A stretch of DNA of 64,000 nucleotides, taken from the NCBI GenBank assembly GCA_000421065.1, contig ATWD01000001.1, positions 1,914,001 to 1,978,000 of the forward strand, given 5' to 3'. How positions within the stretch are numbered: position 1 is the first letter of the stretch; the number at the start of each line of letters is the position of its first letter. The stretch comes from Acidobacteriaceae bacterium TAA 166. GTDB taxonomy: Bacteria > Acidobacteriota > Terriglobia > Terriglobales > Acidobacteriaceae. The translations under genes and the position numbers were made by a program. This document shows positions 37,785-46,309 of this stretch, in pieces. The notes under the pieces are model-generated. The model was not told where the DNA came from. It worked only from the letters and a program-made list of their open reading frames with translations, and searched no databases.

Positions 37785-38744
37785 ATGGAGAACTTTCGCC
37801 TCAAGGTCTTTCGCGCCGTCGCCGAGACCATGAGCTTCCGCAAGGCTGCCGAATCGCTTCATCTGAGCCAGCCCGCCGTCAGTCAACAGATCCGCTCCTT
37901 GGAGGAAGAGGCCGGAGTCCGGCTCTTCGACCGCGCGGGGGCGGACGGCCACGGCAGCCAGATTGCCCTGACGCAGGCAGGAACCGTGCTGTTGGATTAT
38001 GCGAAGAGAGCTGCGGCCATTCTTGTGGAAGCCGAGCGCGCGCTGGCGGAGCTGAACCATGAGGTGGCGGGCGAGCTGAAGCTTGGCGCCTCCACCACGG
38101 TCGCCCAGTATCTTCTCCCACGGATTCTTGGCGACTTTCTTCGGCACTATCCGCATGTGCGGCTCTCGATGATCAGCGGCAATACCGAACAGATCGCCGA
38201 GGCGGTGGCCGAGCAGAGGGTGGCGCTGGGCATCATCGAAGGGCCGGCCATGCGTCGCGACCTCAAGACGATGTCGATGGCGGACGATGAGCTGGTTCTG
38301 ATCGTCAATCCGGCGCATGAGTGGGCCGAGCGGGAGTCCCCGATCTCCGCCTCCGAGCTGGCCGCGGTCCCGCTTCTGCTGCGCGAGCGGGGCTCGGGAT
38401 CGAGGAGGGTGGTCGAACGCGCTTTGAAGAGCGCGGGGCTTCCGCTTCGCTCGCTGAAGGTCGTGATGGAGCTCGACTCGACCGAGGCCATCCTTTCCGG
38501 TGTCGAGGCCGAGCTGGGCGTGGGGTTCGTCTCCCGCTGGGCGGTGGGAAAGGCGTTACGCCTGGGAACTGTGAAGGTGGTCAAGGTGGCGGGGATGCGG
38601 ATCACGCGGGAGTTTCGCTTCGTCTGGCCCGCGGGCGCGGAGCCTGCTGGAGCGGCGGCGGCCTTCCAAAGATTCGCCTTGCAGCCTCGCCGCTCGAAAA
38701 AAAATCGGCGCTTGAGACGCTCATCCAACCTTAGAGGGGGCTGA
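37785..38744 (+). CDS. LysR-family transcriptional regulator (YeiE-like)
   Basis: 319 residues. N-terminal winged helix-turn-helix (FRAVAETMSFRKAAESLHLSQPAVSQQIRSLE, about 7-40), then a LysR substrate-binding domain opening ELKLGASTTVAQYLLPRIL. The ribosome-binding site GGAAGGAGC lies before the ATG. In enterobacteria the LysR regulator YeiE is encoded beside yeiH, and here a YeiH-type transporter gene lies 192 bases downstream in the same direction, so the same pairing is likely. The C-terminus ends in a basic tail (RRSKKNRRLRRSSN). Confidence 0.9.
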   Translation: MENFRLKVFRAVAETMSFRKAAESLHLSQPAVSQQIRSLEEEAGVRLFDRAGADGHGSQIALTQAGTVLLDYAKRAAAILVEAERALAELNHEVAGELKLGASTTVAQYLLPRILGDFLRHYPHVRLSMISGNTEQIAEAVAEQRVALGIIEGPAMRRDLKTMSMADDELVLIVNPAHEWAERESPISASELAAVPLLLRERGSGSRRVVERALKSAGLPLRSLKVVMELDSTEAILSGVEAELGVGFVSRWAVGKALRLGTVKVVKVAGMRITREFRFVWPAGAEPAGAAAAFQRFALQPRRSKKNRRLRRSSNLRGG

Positions 38745-38746
38745 AG

Positions 38747-38793
38747 GACAGGCGCTGCCGCGCAGTGGGCCCGGCCTGCAGGCCATCGCCTTT
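38747..38793. repeat. Short-form palindromic repeat, copy F
   Basis: GGACAGGCGCTGCCGCGC is followed by AGTGGGCCCGGCCTGCAGG and CCATCGCCTTTCC. GGCCTGCAGGCC inside it is a perfect palindrome. It begins just after the LysR stop codon and may act as a partial terminator between LysR and the transporter gene. Confidence 0.7.
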
Positions 38794-38936
38794 CCTCCTC
38801 AAAAAATCGTAAATTTAAAATCTTCCATCCAGCTACGCTGGAAAAGCTTCCCGCATCATGGCCATAAGAAACACTTATCGCCTATCCAAAACTCCGTCTC
38901 GACTCGGCGGCTGACGGGATCGATCCTGAAGAGGCT

Positions 38937-39869
38937 ATGGCTGAGAACCTCTTCTTTATCGGCATCATCTTTTCCGCGAGCGGCCTGATCGGGCCGCCCT
39001 TCGCGCTGGCGCTGGGGCTGCTCTTCGGCTTCACGGTTGCGCATCCCCTTCACGCCGAGAGCCATAAGCTCTCGAAGTTCCTGTTGCAGGGCTCCGTCGT
39101 CTGCCTGGGCTTCGGCATGAATCTGGCCGAGGTGGTCCACGCGGGCCGGTCGGGCTTTCTGTATACCGCGATTGGAATCACGTTTGCGCTCAGCCTTGGA
39201 ATCGGCCTGGGCAGGCTGCTCGGTGTCGCCCGAACGCAGTCACTGCTGATCAGCATTGGAACCGCCGTCTGCGGAGGAAGCGCGATTGCCGCCATGGGGC
39301 CTGTACTCGATGCCGGGGAGGAGGAGATGGCGGTCTCGCTCGGGACCGTCTTCCTGCTGAACTCGGTCGCCCTGCTGGTCTTTCCTGTGGTGGGCTGCTC
39401 CCTTCACCTCACCCAGACGCAGTTTGGACTGTGGTCCGCGCTGGCCATCCACGACACCAGCTCCGTGATCGGAGCCGGAGCGAGGTATGGAGCGGTCGCC
39501 CTGGCGGTGGGAACGACGGTGAAGCTCGCGCGGGCGCTCTGGATCGTTCCCTTGGCGGTCGGGACCGCGGTGCTGCGCAGGAGCAATGCGCGGATTCAGT
39601 GGCCATGGTTCATCCTCTGGTTTGTCGCCGCGGCGGTGGCGGCGAGCTACCTTCCCCAGTGGATTCCCGGAAGCTCTACTCTCTTCGGCGCTTTCTATAA
39701 GCTGGGCCGGTCGGGACTGACCGTGGTGCTGTTCCTGATCGGCACAGGAATCTCCGGCAAGACGCTGCGGAGGGTCGGGGTCCGGCCGCTGGCGCAGGGC
39801 GTGCTGCTCTGGGTGGTGGTTGCGAGCGTGTCGCTGTGGGCGATCTGCAGGGGATGGGTCAGGCTGTAG
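38937..39869 (+). CDS. YeiH-family putative sulfate/organic-acid exporter
   Basis: 310 residues, strongly hydrophobic with about ten membrane segments. Family landmarks are SKFLLQGSVVCLGFGMNL, IGTAVCGGSAIAAMGPVL, LWSALAIHDTSSVIGAG and VLFLIGTGISGKTLR. The family is annotated as putative sulfate exporters, but the substrate is not firmly known. AAGAGG precedes the ATG. It is paired with the LysR gene upstream, which probably controls it. It converges on the MerR gene across repeat copy C. Confidence 0.9.
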   Translation: MAENLFFIGIIFSASGLIGPPFALALGLLFGFTVAHPLHAESHKLSKFLLQGSVVCLGFGMNLAEVVHAGRSGFLYTAIGITFALSLGIGLGRLLGVARTQSLLISIGTAVCGGSAIAAMGPVLDAGEEEMAVSLGTVFLLNSVALLVFPVVGCSLHLTQTQFGLWSALAIHDTSSVIGAGARYGAVALAVGTTVKLARALWIVPLAVGTAVLRRSNARIQWPWFILWFVAAAVAASYLPQWIPGSSTLFGAFYKLGRSGLTVVLFLIGTGISGKTLRRVGVRPLAQGVLLWVVVASVSLWAICRGWVRL

Positions 39870-39880
39870 GCTGTCAAGAC

Positions 39881-40052
39881 GATGGCCGGCCGGGCCCACT
39901 GCGCGTGGAGCGGTCACTTCGTGACGCGTGTACTCCCTTCGGGGTGGGGCTTCCGTCGGTCGCTTGCAAAGATTCTTACGCCAACCAGCGGGAGGCCTGC
40001 GCCGAAGGCGCTCACTCGCCGTCCGCGCAGGCACCCCACGCGGCAGCGCTGG
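39881..40052. repeat. Palindromic intergenic repeat, long form, copy C
   Basis: It opens with GATGGCCGGCCGGGCCCACT and GCGCGTGGAGCGGTCACTTC as in copies A and B. The middle pairs GGTCGCTTGC- and CCAACCAGCGGG-type arms, and it ends in CGCCGTCCGCGCAGG, ACCCCACGCGGCAGCGCT like copy A. It fills the gap between the convergent YeiH and MerR genes, 8 bases short of the MerR stop codon. Confidence 0.85.
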
Positions 40053-40060
40053 TCTGTGGT

Positions 40061-40543
40061 CTAGAGCTCGGGCTTGAACAGGTCGTCGGTCGGAGCGCGG
40101 CGGGAGGTGCGCATGGTGTGGATCGCCGGACGCACGGGAGGATGCGAGAGGTGGGCCAGCAGCTCGCGCATCTCTTTCTGGAGCTTGCGAATCTGAGGTG
40201 CGGGAGAGGGAGTGCTCCCCGTCTCGATGCCCAGAGGAAGCTGAGGCGCCTTCTGCCGCTGCTCGGTCTTGATGGCCTGACGCGCGCCGGAGATGGTGTA
40301 ACCCTCGTCGTAGAGCAGGGCTTTGATCTGCAACACGGCTTCGACGTCGCGGCGGCGATAGAGTCTCTGGCCGGTTCCGCCCTTGTGCGGCTTCAGTTGG
40401 GGAAATTCGCTCTCCCAGAAGCGGAGCACGTAGGCGGGCACGTCGCACAGCCGCGAGACCTCTCCGATGCGGAAGTAAAGCTTGTCCGGAATCTCCGCGC
40501 CGGAGGAGGACGTCGGTTTGCGGATGGGCTGGTGCTGCGCCAT
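40061..40543 (-). CDS. MerR-family transcriptional regulator
   Basis: 160 residues. The MerR DNA-binding domain spans about 22-92: YFRIGEVSRLCDVPAYVLRFWESEFPQL with RLYRRRDVEAVLQIKALLYDEGYTI. The C-terminal 60 residues contain a short predicted helix (IRKLQKEMRELLAHL) for dimerisation and no cysteine-rich metal site, so the signal is unknown. This short MerR type is widespread in Acidobacteriota and Proteobacteria as a single gene. An inverted repeat lies just upstream of the start. Confidence 0.92.
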   Translation of the reverse strand: MAQHQPIRKPTSSSGAEIPDKLYFRIGEVSRLCDVPAYVLRFWESEFPQLKPHKGGTGQRLYRRRDVEAVLQIKALLYDEGYTISGARQAIKTEQRQKAPQLPLGIETGSTPSPAPQIRKLQKEMRELLAHLSHPPVRPAIHTMRTSRRAPTDDLFKPEL

Positions 40544-40551
40544 GCCAGTTT

Positions 40552-40611
40552 CTCCCGCAACAAGTATAGGACAGCTGCGGGAGGGAGAGGTCTCCTGTTT
40601 CTCTGCGGGAG
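40552..40611. promoter_or_regulatory. Inverted and direct repeats upstream of the MerR gene
   Basis: CTCCCGCA (40552-40559) and TGCGGGAG (40576-40583) are a perfect inverted repeat with 16 bases between them, starting 9 bases before the MerR start codon. CTGCGGGAG occurs twice, at 40575-40583 and 40603-40611. This suits an operator, possibly autoregulatory; the rest of the gap to 40808 shows no gene. Confidence 0.5.
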
Positions 40612-40808
40612 ATCAACTTTATTCCCTGCCGTGCTATATCTGTTGCCGTCGGACAAAGGGCTCGATCCCCGTCGCATGAGAGGCGCAAGGAGTTGCATGT
40701 ATTTGCAGAACTTCAGGTTCCGATCATCGATAAGCCCATCTGCCCCCACGTCGCGAGGAACTTCGCTATGAGGAATGCCGTACTGCTCTTTGAGGAAGGT
40801 CGTAGAAA

Positions 40809-41405
40809 ATGGATATGAGACACGCAGCCGCGACAACCGCGATTCTTGCCCTCACCATGACCTGTGGATGCCGGGTGGATACGCACAAGGACGGCGAGAA
40901 CGAGAACGTGAAGGTCGCCACGCCGTTTGGCGGGGTCCAGGTGAAGACCAACGATGCTGCCACGGGGACCGGACTTCCGGTCTATCCCGGGGCCGAGTTG
41001 GTTAAGAAGGACAAAAACTCGGGTTCGGCGGACGTCAATCTGAGCTTTGGACGCTTCCAGCTGCGGGTGAAGGCGGCCAGCTACACCACTCCCGACAGCC
41101 CGGAGAAGGTCAACGCCTTTTATCGCGATGCCATGAAGCGCTTTGGAACCGTCATCGAGTGCAGCCACGATCAGCCGGTGGGGACCCCGAGCCAGACCGA
41201 TCAGGGGCTTACCTGCTCGGACAGCGGCAAGCATGGACACGTCGACGCTGATACCGACTCCAGCAAGACGGAGCTTAAGACAGGGTCAAAGCAGCACCAG
41301 AGGATCGTAGCGATCAATCCTGATGGATCGGGGACCAAGTTTGGCCTGGTGCAGCTGGATCTTCCAGGGGGGCTTTCGGTGGACGCCTCGGATTCGAGGC
41401 AGTAA
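40809..41405 (+). CDS. Putative exported protein or lipoprotein of unknown function
   Basis: 198 residues. The N-terminus is a signal peptide (RHAAATTAILALTMTCGC) with two cysteines at the expected cleavage region, but neither fits the lipobox well. The body (SPEKVNAFYRDAMKRFGTVIEC, RIVAINPDGSGTKFGLVQLDL) is a short alpha/beta domain seen in many acidobacterial hypothetical proteins, and the middle is Asp/Ser/Thr/Lys rich. No catalytic motif is seen. It stands alone between a leftward MerR gene and the TPR gene. Confidence 0.75.
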   Translation: MDMRHAAATTAILALTMTCGCRVDTHKDGENENVKVATPFGGVQVKTNDAATGTGLPVYPGAELVKKDKNSGSADVNLSFGRFQLRVKAASYTTPDSPEKVNAFYRDAMKRFGTVIECSHDQPVGTPSQTDQGLTCSDSGKHGHVDADTDSSKTELKTGSKQHQRIVAINPDGSGTKFGLVQLDLPGGLSVDASDSRQ

Positions 41406-41629
41406 AGCTGGAAGGTCCCTGCCGCACAATTATCTTGGACGACTTCAGGTTTTGCCGAATTCTGTCGTGGTCCCCTCGCCTGTAAGCCCTATTGGATGAA
41501 TACTTACCCGCTCCTGCAAGAATTTTTTCCAGGGAAGAGCCGGTTCGGGGGAGTACGGGAGCTTTTTTCCGAAGCTTGCACTCGGTTGTTCGCTCCCCTA
41601 AACTCCCTGAAAGAGTCGAAACATTTAAA

Positions 41630-43462
41630 GTGCTTTTTTCTTCCAAAACCGCGGTCTCTCTGTTGCTAGCTACCTCGTTTCTCAGCTCCTTCAGCTCCTA
41701 CGGACAAGCCCAGTCGTCGAGCTCTTCGAGCTCCAGCTCCACCCCCTCCAACTCCCGCTCGGGGACGCTCGAAGATCAACAAAAGAAACCGGTTGCGCGG
41801 CCTCGAGTGACTCAGCCGGAGGCTGGTGGGGCGATGGTGACGCTGGAGACGAACGAGGCGCTCTTCGATCTGGCTGTGGCGCTGAATGCATGCGGTTACG
41901 ATAACGACCTCAAGAGCTCCCCGGCAGTCCGGGGGCAGGTCCGCGACGAGATCAACCAGACGCTTGCCAAGGGTTCGTCCGCGACACGCGACCATCGCGA
42001 TGCGCTGTGCGGCTACATCCGGTCGCATGAGCTTCCGGAGCCGGGCCTGAATCTGGCCCAGTACATCTCGCTTTCCCTGTATCTCAACCCTCCTCCGCAA
42101 CTTACGCCTTCGGTTGAGGAGACGGAGCTGCCGCCGGACTCGACCCAGGTGGTCAATATTCTTCCCCTTCTGCGCACCTTCTCGGAGGACATGAATCTTC
42201 ATGCGCTGTGGGTGACGCACCGGACCGAGTATGAAGAGCTGGTTCGCCAGATCCACGAGCCGCTGACGAAGACGATTCTTGACTCGAACGTCTACCTGCG
42301 GCTTCCGGTATCGAGTTATGACGGACGGCGCTTCCTGGTCCTGCTGGAGCCGATGCTGGCTCCCTCGACTACGAACGCGCGCATCTACGGCAACGACTAT
42401 ATTGTCGTCTCCTCGCCGTCGTCGGACGGGACGGTCCACATGGACCAGATCCGCCATACCTATCTGCACTACGAGATCGAGCCTCTGGTGTATGCCCGGG
42501 CGAGCGCCATGGACCGCCTGCTTCCCTTGCTGAAGGCGGTGCAGGACGCTCCTCTGGAGTTTATTTACAAGTCGGACATCTCCGCCTTCATCACCGAGAA
42601 CCTGATCAAGGCGGTGGAGGCGCACACCATGGACACCGGTCTGGCCAAGCCGGTGCGGTCCACGCAGGGCAAGGAACGCGCCGATACCAGCCAGTACCAA
42701 GCGGAGCTGACGGCCTGGGAGAGAAGCTCCGAGGTTGTTCGGCGCAAGCAGGTCGAGCTCGACGCCAGGCAGGGCTGGGCTCTGACCGGATACTTCTATG
42801 ACCAGCTGACCCAGATGGAAAAAGACGGCGCGAGCCTGAAGGAAGAGATTGCCCCGATGGTCTATGGCATGGACGTGGATCGCGAGCGCCATGCGGCGGA
42901 GCAGATCGCCTTCCTGCCTGAGGGATCGCACGACCTGGTCCGGCGTGCTCCCCGCCAGTTGAAGGGGCTGGACCTGGCGGAGATGAAGCTGATGCAGGGC
43001 GACGCGGGGACGGCCGGAATGATGGCGGATGAGGCTCTCAAGGCTAATCCCGACGACGCTCGGGCAAACTATCTGGCCGGCAGGGTGGAGCTGATGACGG
43101 GGGACCCCGAGGCGGCCATGACTCACCTGAATAAGACGCTGGCGCTGGCGAAGGATCCACGCACGCTGGCCTGGACCCATATCTATCTGGGGCGTCTATA
43201 CGATATCGCGCGCGATTCGGACCAGTCGGAGTCTACCCACCCGGAGCGCCCGAAGGCTCTGGCCGAGTACAAGGCCGCTTTGGCGGTTCGGGATTCGGCT
43301 CCCGATACACGCGCCGCCGCCGAGAAGGGGTTGAAGGAGCCGTTCCTTCTGCCGCGGCGCGAGAAGAATACCGAGAAGAATAAGGACGAAGGCAATGAGC
43401 CGCTCGACCCGAGCGGAAAGGCGGAGAAGGAGACCTATCGGCCTTCGTCGTCTCCGCAGTAG
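41630..43462 (+). CDS. Secreted tetratricopeptide-repeat protein
   Basis: About 610 residues. A signal peptide (to SYGQAQ) is followed by a run of nine serines and a disordered stretch, then an uncharacterised alpha-rich domain (ALFDLAVALNACGYD, IRHTYLHYEIEPLVYARASAM) and TPR units near the C-terminus (AGMMADEALKANPDDARANYLAGRVELMTGDPEAAMTHL). The tail is Lys/Glu rich. The GTG at 41630 starts the signal peptide; a TTG at 41492 would add 46 residues that do not look like a signal. The protein is probably periplasmic. It precedes rnc by 87 bases in the same direction. Function unknown. Confidence 0.78.
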   Translation: MLFSSKTAVSLLLATSFLSSFSSYGQAQSSSSSSSSSTPSNSRSGTLEDQQKKPVARPRVTQPEAGGAMVTLETNEALFDLAVALNACGYDNDLKSSPAVRGQVRDEINQTLAKGSSATRDHRDALCGYIRSHELPEPGLNLAQYISLSLYLNPPPQLTPSVEETELPPDSTQVVNILPLLRTFSEDMNLHALWVTHRTEYEELVRQIHEPLTKTILDSNVYLRLPVSSYDGRRFLVLLEPMLAPSTTNARIYGNDYIVVSSPSSDGTVHMDQIRHTYLHYEIEPLVYARASAMDRLLPLLKAVQDAPLEFIYKSDISAFITENLIKAVEAHTMDTGLAKPVRSTQGKERADTSQYQAELTAWERSSEVVRRKQVELDARQGWALTGYFYDQLTQMEKDGASLKEEIAPMVYGMDVDRERHAAEQIAFLPEGSHDLVRRAPRQLKGLDLAEMKLMQGDAGTAGMMADEALKANPDDARANYLAGRVELMTGDPEAAMTHLNKTLALAKDPRTLAWTHIYLGRLYDIARDSDQSESTHPERPKALAEYKAALAVRDSAPDTRAAAEKGLKEPFLLPRREKNTEKNKDEGNEPLDPSGKAEKETYRPSSSPQ

Positions 43463-43549
43463 ATTCAAATAGCTTAGAGATCGGGGAGCTCGCAGGGTTG
43501 CAGGCCCAGGCCCTTCGGGATTGCGATTGATCTTCAAGCAAGAGGAAGT

Positions 43550-44377
43550 ATGCCAACAGGCCGCAAAAAGACAGCAGGTGTTTCTTCCGGCGAGATGCTG
43601 GCTCCTCTCTGGGAGCACCGTTTTAAGCGGCCGGAGCTGCTGACGCTGGCGTTGACGCATCGTTCGCTGGCCTACGAGACCCATCCCGAAGCCTTGCTGG
43701 ACCCGACGTCAGACAACGAACAACTGGAGTTTGTGGGCGATGCCGTGCTCGGCCTGACGGTGGCGGAGAGCCTTTACCGGAAGTTTCCCCACTCGCGCGA
43801 GGGCGAACTGACACGGCTGCGGGCTTCGCTGGTGAGCCGGAGGCACCTGGGAATGGTAGCCCACCGGATCGGGCTGGGGGCCATGCTGCGGCTGGGACGG
43901 GGCGAGGAGCAGAGCGGGGGACGGCAGAAGCCTGCCCTGCTGGCCAATGCGCTCGAGGCAGTGATCGCCGCGCTCTACCTGGATGGCGGGCTGGAGGCGG
44001 CGCGCAGCTTTATCGAACGGCACATCATCGAGCCGTCTCTGCCGGAGATTAATGGAGCTCTCTCGGCGGGAGAGACTTTCAGCGGGGCGATCGGGGATCA
44101 CAAATCGGCCCTGCAGGAGCATCTTCAGGCCAGCGGCTTCGGCCAGCCCCAGTATGTGCTGACGGCGCAGAGCGGGCCGGACCATCAAAAGCTCTTTCGG
44201 GTTGAAGTGCGGGTTCCTGATGGTCTGGGAGGGTCGCGCGCGCTGGCGGAGTCGGAGGCCACGACCAAGAAGCAGGCACAGCAGCAGGCAGCGCGCATCG
44301 CCTTCGAAAAGCTGCAGGCGGAGACGGCGTCCGCGGATACAGAGGTCGAGAAGACCGAATCCACTCCTACGCTCTAA
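43550..44377 (+). CDS. rnc: Ribonuclease III
   Basis: 275 residues. The nuclease domain (about 12-160) carries the signature NEQLEFVGDAVLGLTV and the second acidic cluster NALEAVIAALYLDGG with the metal-binding Glu. A double-stranded-RNA-binding domain follows (about 185-255, DHKSALQEHLQASGFGQPQY to AQQQAARIAFEKL). It cuts double-stranded RNA in rRNA processing and mRNA decay. AGAGGAAG precedes the ATG. The C-terminal 20 residues are a Glu/Thr-rich tail. Signal peptidase genes follow on the same strand, as is common for rnc-lepB neighbourhoods. Confidence 0.96.
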   Translation: MPTGRKKTAGVSSGEMLAPLWEHRFKRPELLTLALTHRSLAYETHPEALLDPTSDNEQLEFVGDAVLGLTVAESLYRKFPHSREGELTRLRASLVSRRHLGMVAHRIGLGAMLRLGRGEEQSGGRQKPALLANALEAVIAALYLDGGLEAARSFIERHIIEPSLPEINGALSAGETFSGAIGDHKSALQEHLQASGFGQPQYVLTAQSGPDHQKLFRVEVRVPDGLGGSRALAESEATTKKQAQQQAARIAFEKLQAETASADTEVEKTESTPTL

Positions 44378-44488
44378 AAGAGAGTAGCCCGGCTGCCTGG
44401 CCTGGCGATAGAGGTTTATCCTGTGCTGACGAGCCTTTGACCCAGGCGCAAGACCGGATTGCCGGGTTTGGTCCGGAGATGTGATTCG

Positions 44489-45301
44489 ATGAGCACACCT
44501 GCCCTCAGCCCCGGTTCCGTATCCCGCGAAGGCGATCCCGCCCAACATGCCGGTTCTGCGCAGAGTCCTCGTTTTCACCACCATCACGCGCCGGGAGTTC
44601 TGCCGGCGGTCCAGTCGCTGATCGCGATCATTGTGGTGGCGGTCTTCATCCTGAGCTTCACGGTGCAGCCCTTCCGCATCCCCAGTGGATCGATGGAGCC
44701 GACGCTGATGGTGGGAGACTTTCTTCTGGTGGACAAGCAGTTTGCCGCCGATTCTCTGGGATCGCTCGTGCTTCCCTCCCCGGCGATCCACCGGGGCGAC
44801 GTGATCGTCTTCCACTTTCCGGTCGATCCGGAGACGCATCTGGTCAAGCGGGTGGTGGGAGTTCCGGGAGACCGGATTCGTCTGCGGGGAGGCCATGTTC
44901 TTATTAACGGTCTGCGATTGAACGAGCCTTACGCCGTCTACCGGGTGTCGGCTCCAGATAACTTTCGCGACAACTTCCCTCGTCTACAGAATGCGGACCC
45001 GGCGATCAACTCCCACTGGTGGATCCGGATGCGGAAGCTGATCGATAACGGCGAGCTGATCGTGCCGGCGGGAAGCTACTTCGTTCTGGGCGACAACCGC
45101 AATGACAGCGAGGACAGCCGCTACTGGGGCTTTGTTCCGAGCGAGAATATCATTGGAAGGCCGCTGCTGATCTATTTTTCTCTCAATCAGGCGGATGAGG
45201 ACGAGGATGCTGTGTCGCGAACCGCTGGGGTGATTTGGGGTAATCGGCCGAGGACGTCTCGCTTTGCCCGGTGGAACCGGGTGTTCAGGATCATCCGCTA
45301 G
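44489..45301 (+). CDS. lepB: Signal peptidase I (first copy)
   Basis: About 270 residues. One membrane span (about 38-58, AVQSLIAIIVVAVFILSF) is followed by the catalytic Ser68 in PSGSMEPTLM and the Lys120 general base in HLVKRVVGVPGD. The third conserved box is GDNRNDSEDSRYWGF. It cleaves signal peptides on the outer face of the inner membrane. The ATG at 44489 follows GGAG; the ORF could extend ten residues further up. The N-terminus is rich in His/Pro/Ser before the span. A second copy lies 180 bases downstream. Confidence 0.95.
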   Translation: MSTPALSPGSVSREGDPAQHAGSAQSPRFHHHHAPGVLPAVQSLIAIIVVAVFILSFTVQPFRIPSGSMEPTLMVGDFLLVDKQFAADSLGSLVLPSPAIHRGDVIVFHFPVDPETHLVKRVVGVPGDRIRLRGGHVLINGLRLNEPYAVYRVSAPDNFRDNFPRLQNADPAINSHWWIRMRKLIDNGELIVPAGSYFVLGDNRNDSEDSRYWGFVPSENIIGRPLLIYFSLNQADEDEDAVSRTAGVIWGNRPRTSRFARWNRVFRIIR

Positions 45302-45327
45302 GTCGGAACCAACCTATTTTGGAGGTG

Positions 45328-45386
45328 AAAGACAGGCGCTGCCGCGCGGGCCCACTGCGCGTGGCCAGCAGGCCATCGCCTTTTCT
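45328..45386. repeat. Short-form palindromic repeat, copy G
   Basis: GAAAGACAGGCGCTGCCGCG is followed by CGGGCCCACTGCGCGTGG, CCAGCAGGCCATCGCC and TTTTC. It holds the GCGCTGCCGCGC, GGGCCCACT-GCGCGTGG and GGCCATCGCC modules in one 59-base unit, and is the most complete short copy. It lies between the two signal peptidase genes. Confidence 0.75.
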
Positions 45387-45481
45387 CGATACGCCCAGGC
45401 GTAGCGGCGAAAAACGAAGTTTTCCCGGGCCCAAAGCCTTATCGGGGATAAACTGAGGAGAGGCATTCAAGAGAGCATTCG

Positions 45482-46282
45482 ATGAAGACGATGGAATCCA
45501 CCGAGAAGGAAGAGTCCGTAGCCAAACCCGAGCGGGAGACCGAGACTCCGCTTGAATCGCTCTCTTCGATCGCCAGCGTGCTGGCCGTCGGCCTGTTCGT
45601 GATGACCTTCATCTTCCAGAATTTTGAGATTCCTTCGGCGTCGATGGTGAAGACGCTGCTGATCGGCGACCACGTCCTGGTCGACCGGGTCTCGCTCGCG
45701 CCGCCTTCGAAGTGGGCTCCCTTCACCTTCTACCGCGAGGTCCATCACGGCGACATTATCGTCTTCCTGAAGCCGGGTGAACCGGATCTCTTCCTGGTGA
45801 AGCGAGCGATCGGATTGCCCGGCGACCACATTCATCTTCGCAACGGCGTGGTTTATCTGAATGGCGTAGCCCAGAACGAGCCCTATGCGGCGATGCCCAC
45901 CTCGGACGGCAACTTCCAGCATGAGTTCAATGCCTACCGCGACGACTTCCCCAGCATTCCTCCCGACCCGATGTACCAGGTGACGGCGGGATGGCAGTAT
46001 GAGCTTCCTTCGCATCTTCAGAACGGCGATCTGGTGGTTCCTCCGGGCAAGGTCTTCGCGATGGGAGACAACCGGCCGGATTCGCTCGACAGCCGGTACT
46101 GGGGATTTGTGCCTCGCGAAAATATCGTGGGCCGCCCGATGTTCGTCTACTGGTCGTTCGAGACTCCAGCCGATCAGATCGAGAAGCAGACCGTCGCCGA
46201 CCGGCTCTCTTTCATGGGCCATATTCTGATTCATATCTTTGACCAGACACGCTGGAAGCGCACCTTCCATCTCATCCGGTAG
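45482..46282 (+). CDS. lepB: Signal peptidase I (second copy)
   Basis: 266 residues. One membrane span (about 28-47, IASVLAVGLFVMTFIFQNF), catalytic Ser54 in PSASMVKTLLIGDHVLV, general-base Lys107 in FLVKRAIGLPGDHI, and GDNRPDSLDSRYWGFV. The sequence between Ser and Lys differs clearly from the first copy, and the C-terminal WKRTFHLIR resembles the first copy's WNRVFRIIR, so the two are old paralogues that may handle different substrates. It starts 180 bases after the first copy and is followed by the AsmA-like gene after 27 bases, so those two are probably cotranscribed. Confidence 0.95.
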   Translation: MKTMESTEKEESVAKPERETETPLESLSSIASVLAVGLFVMTFIFQNFEIPSASMVKTLLIGDHVLVDRVSLAPPSKWAPFTFYREVHHGDIIVFLKPGEPDLFLVKRAIGLPGDHIHLRNGVVYLNGVAQNEPYAAMPTSDGNFQHEFNAYRDDFPSIPPDPMYQVTAGWQYELPSHLQNGDLVVPPGKVFAMGDNRPDSLDSRYWGFVPRENIVGRPMFVYWSFETPADQIEKQTVADRLSFMGHILIHIFDQTRWKRTFHLIR

Positions 46283-46309
46283 CGCGAACTCCCCCGTTCA
46301 AATCTTTCA

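Noticed and set aside
40640..40680. tRNA-like segment with GGCTCGATCCCC
   Set aside because: It resembles a T-arm, but no matching acceptor, D or anticodon stems can be built around it.
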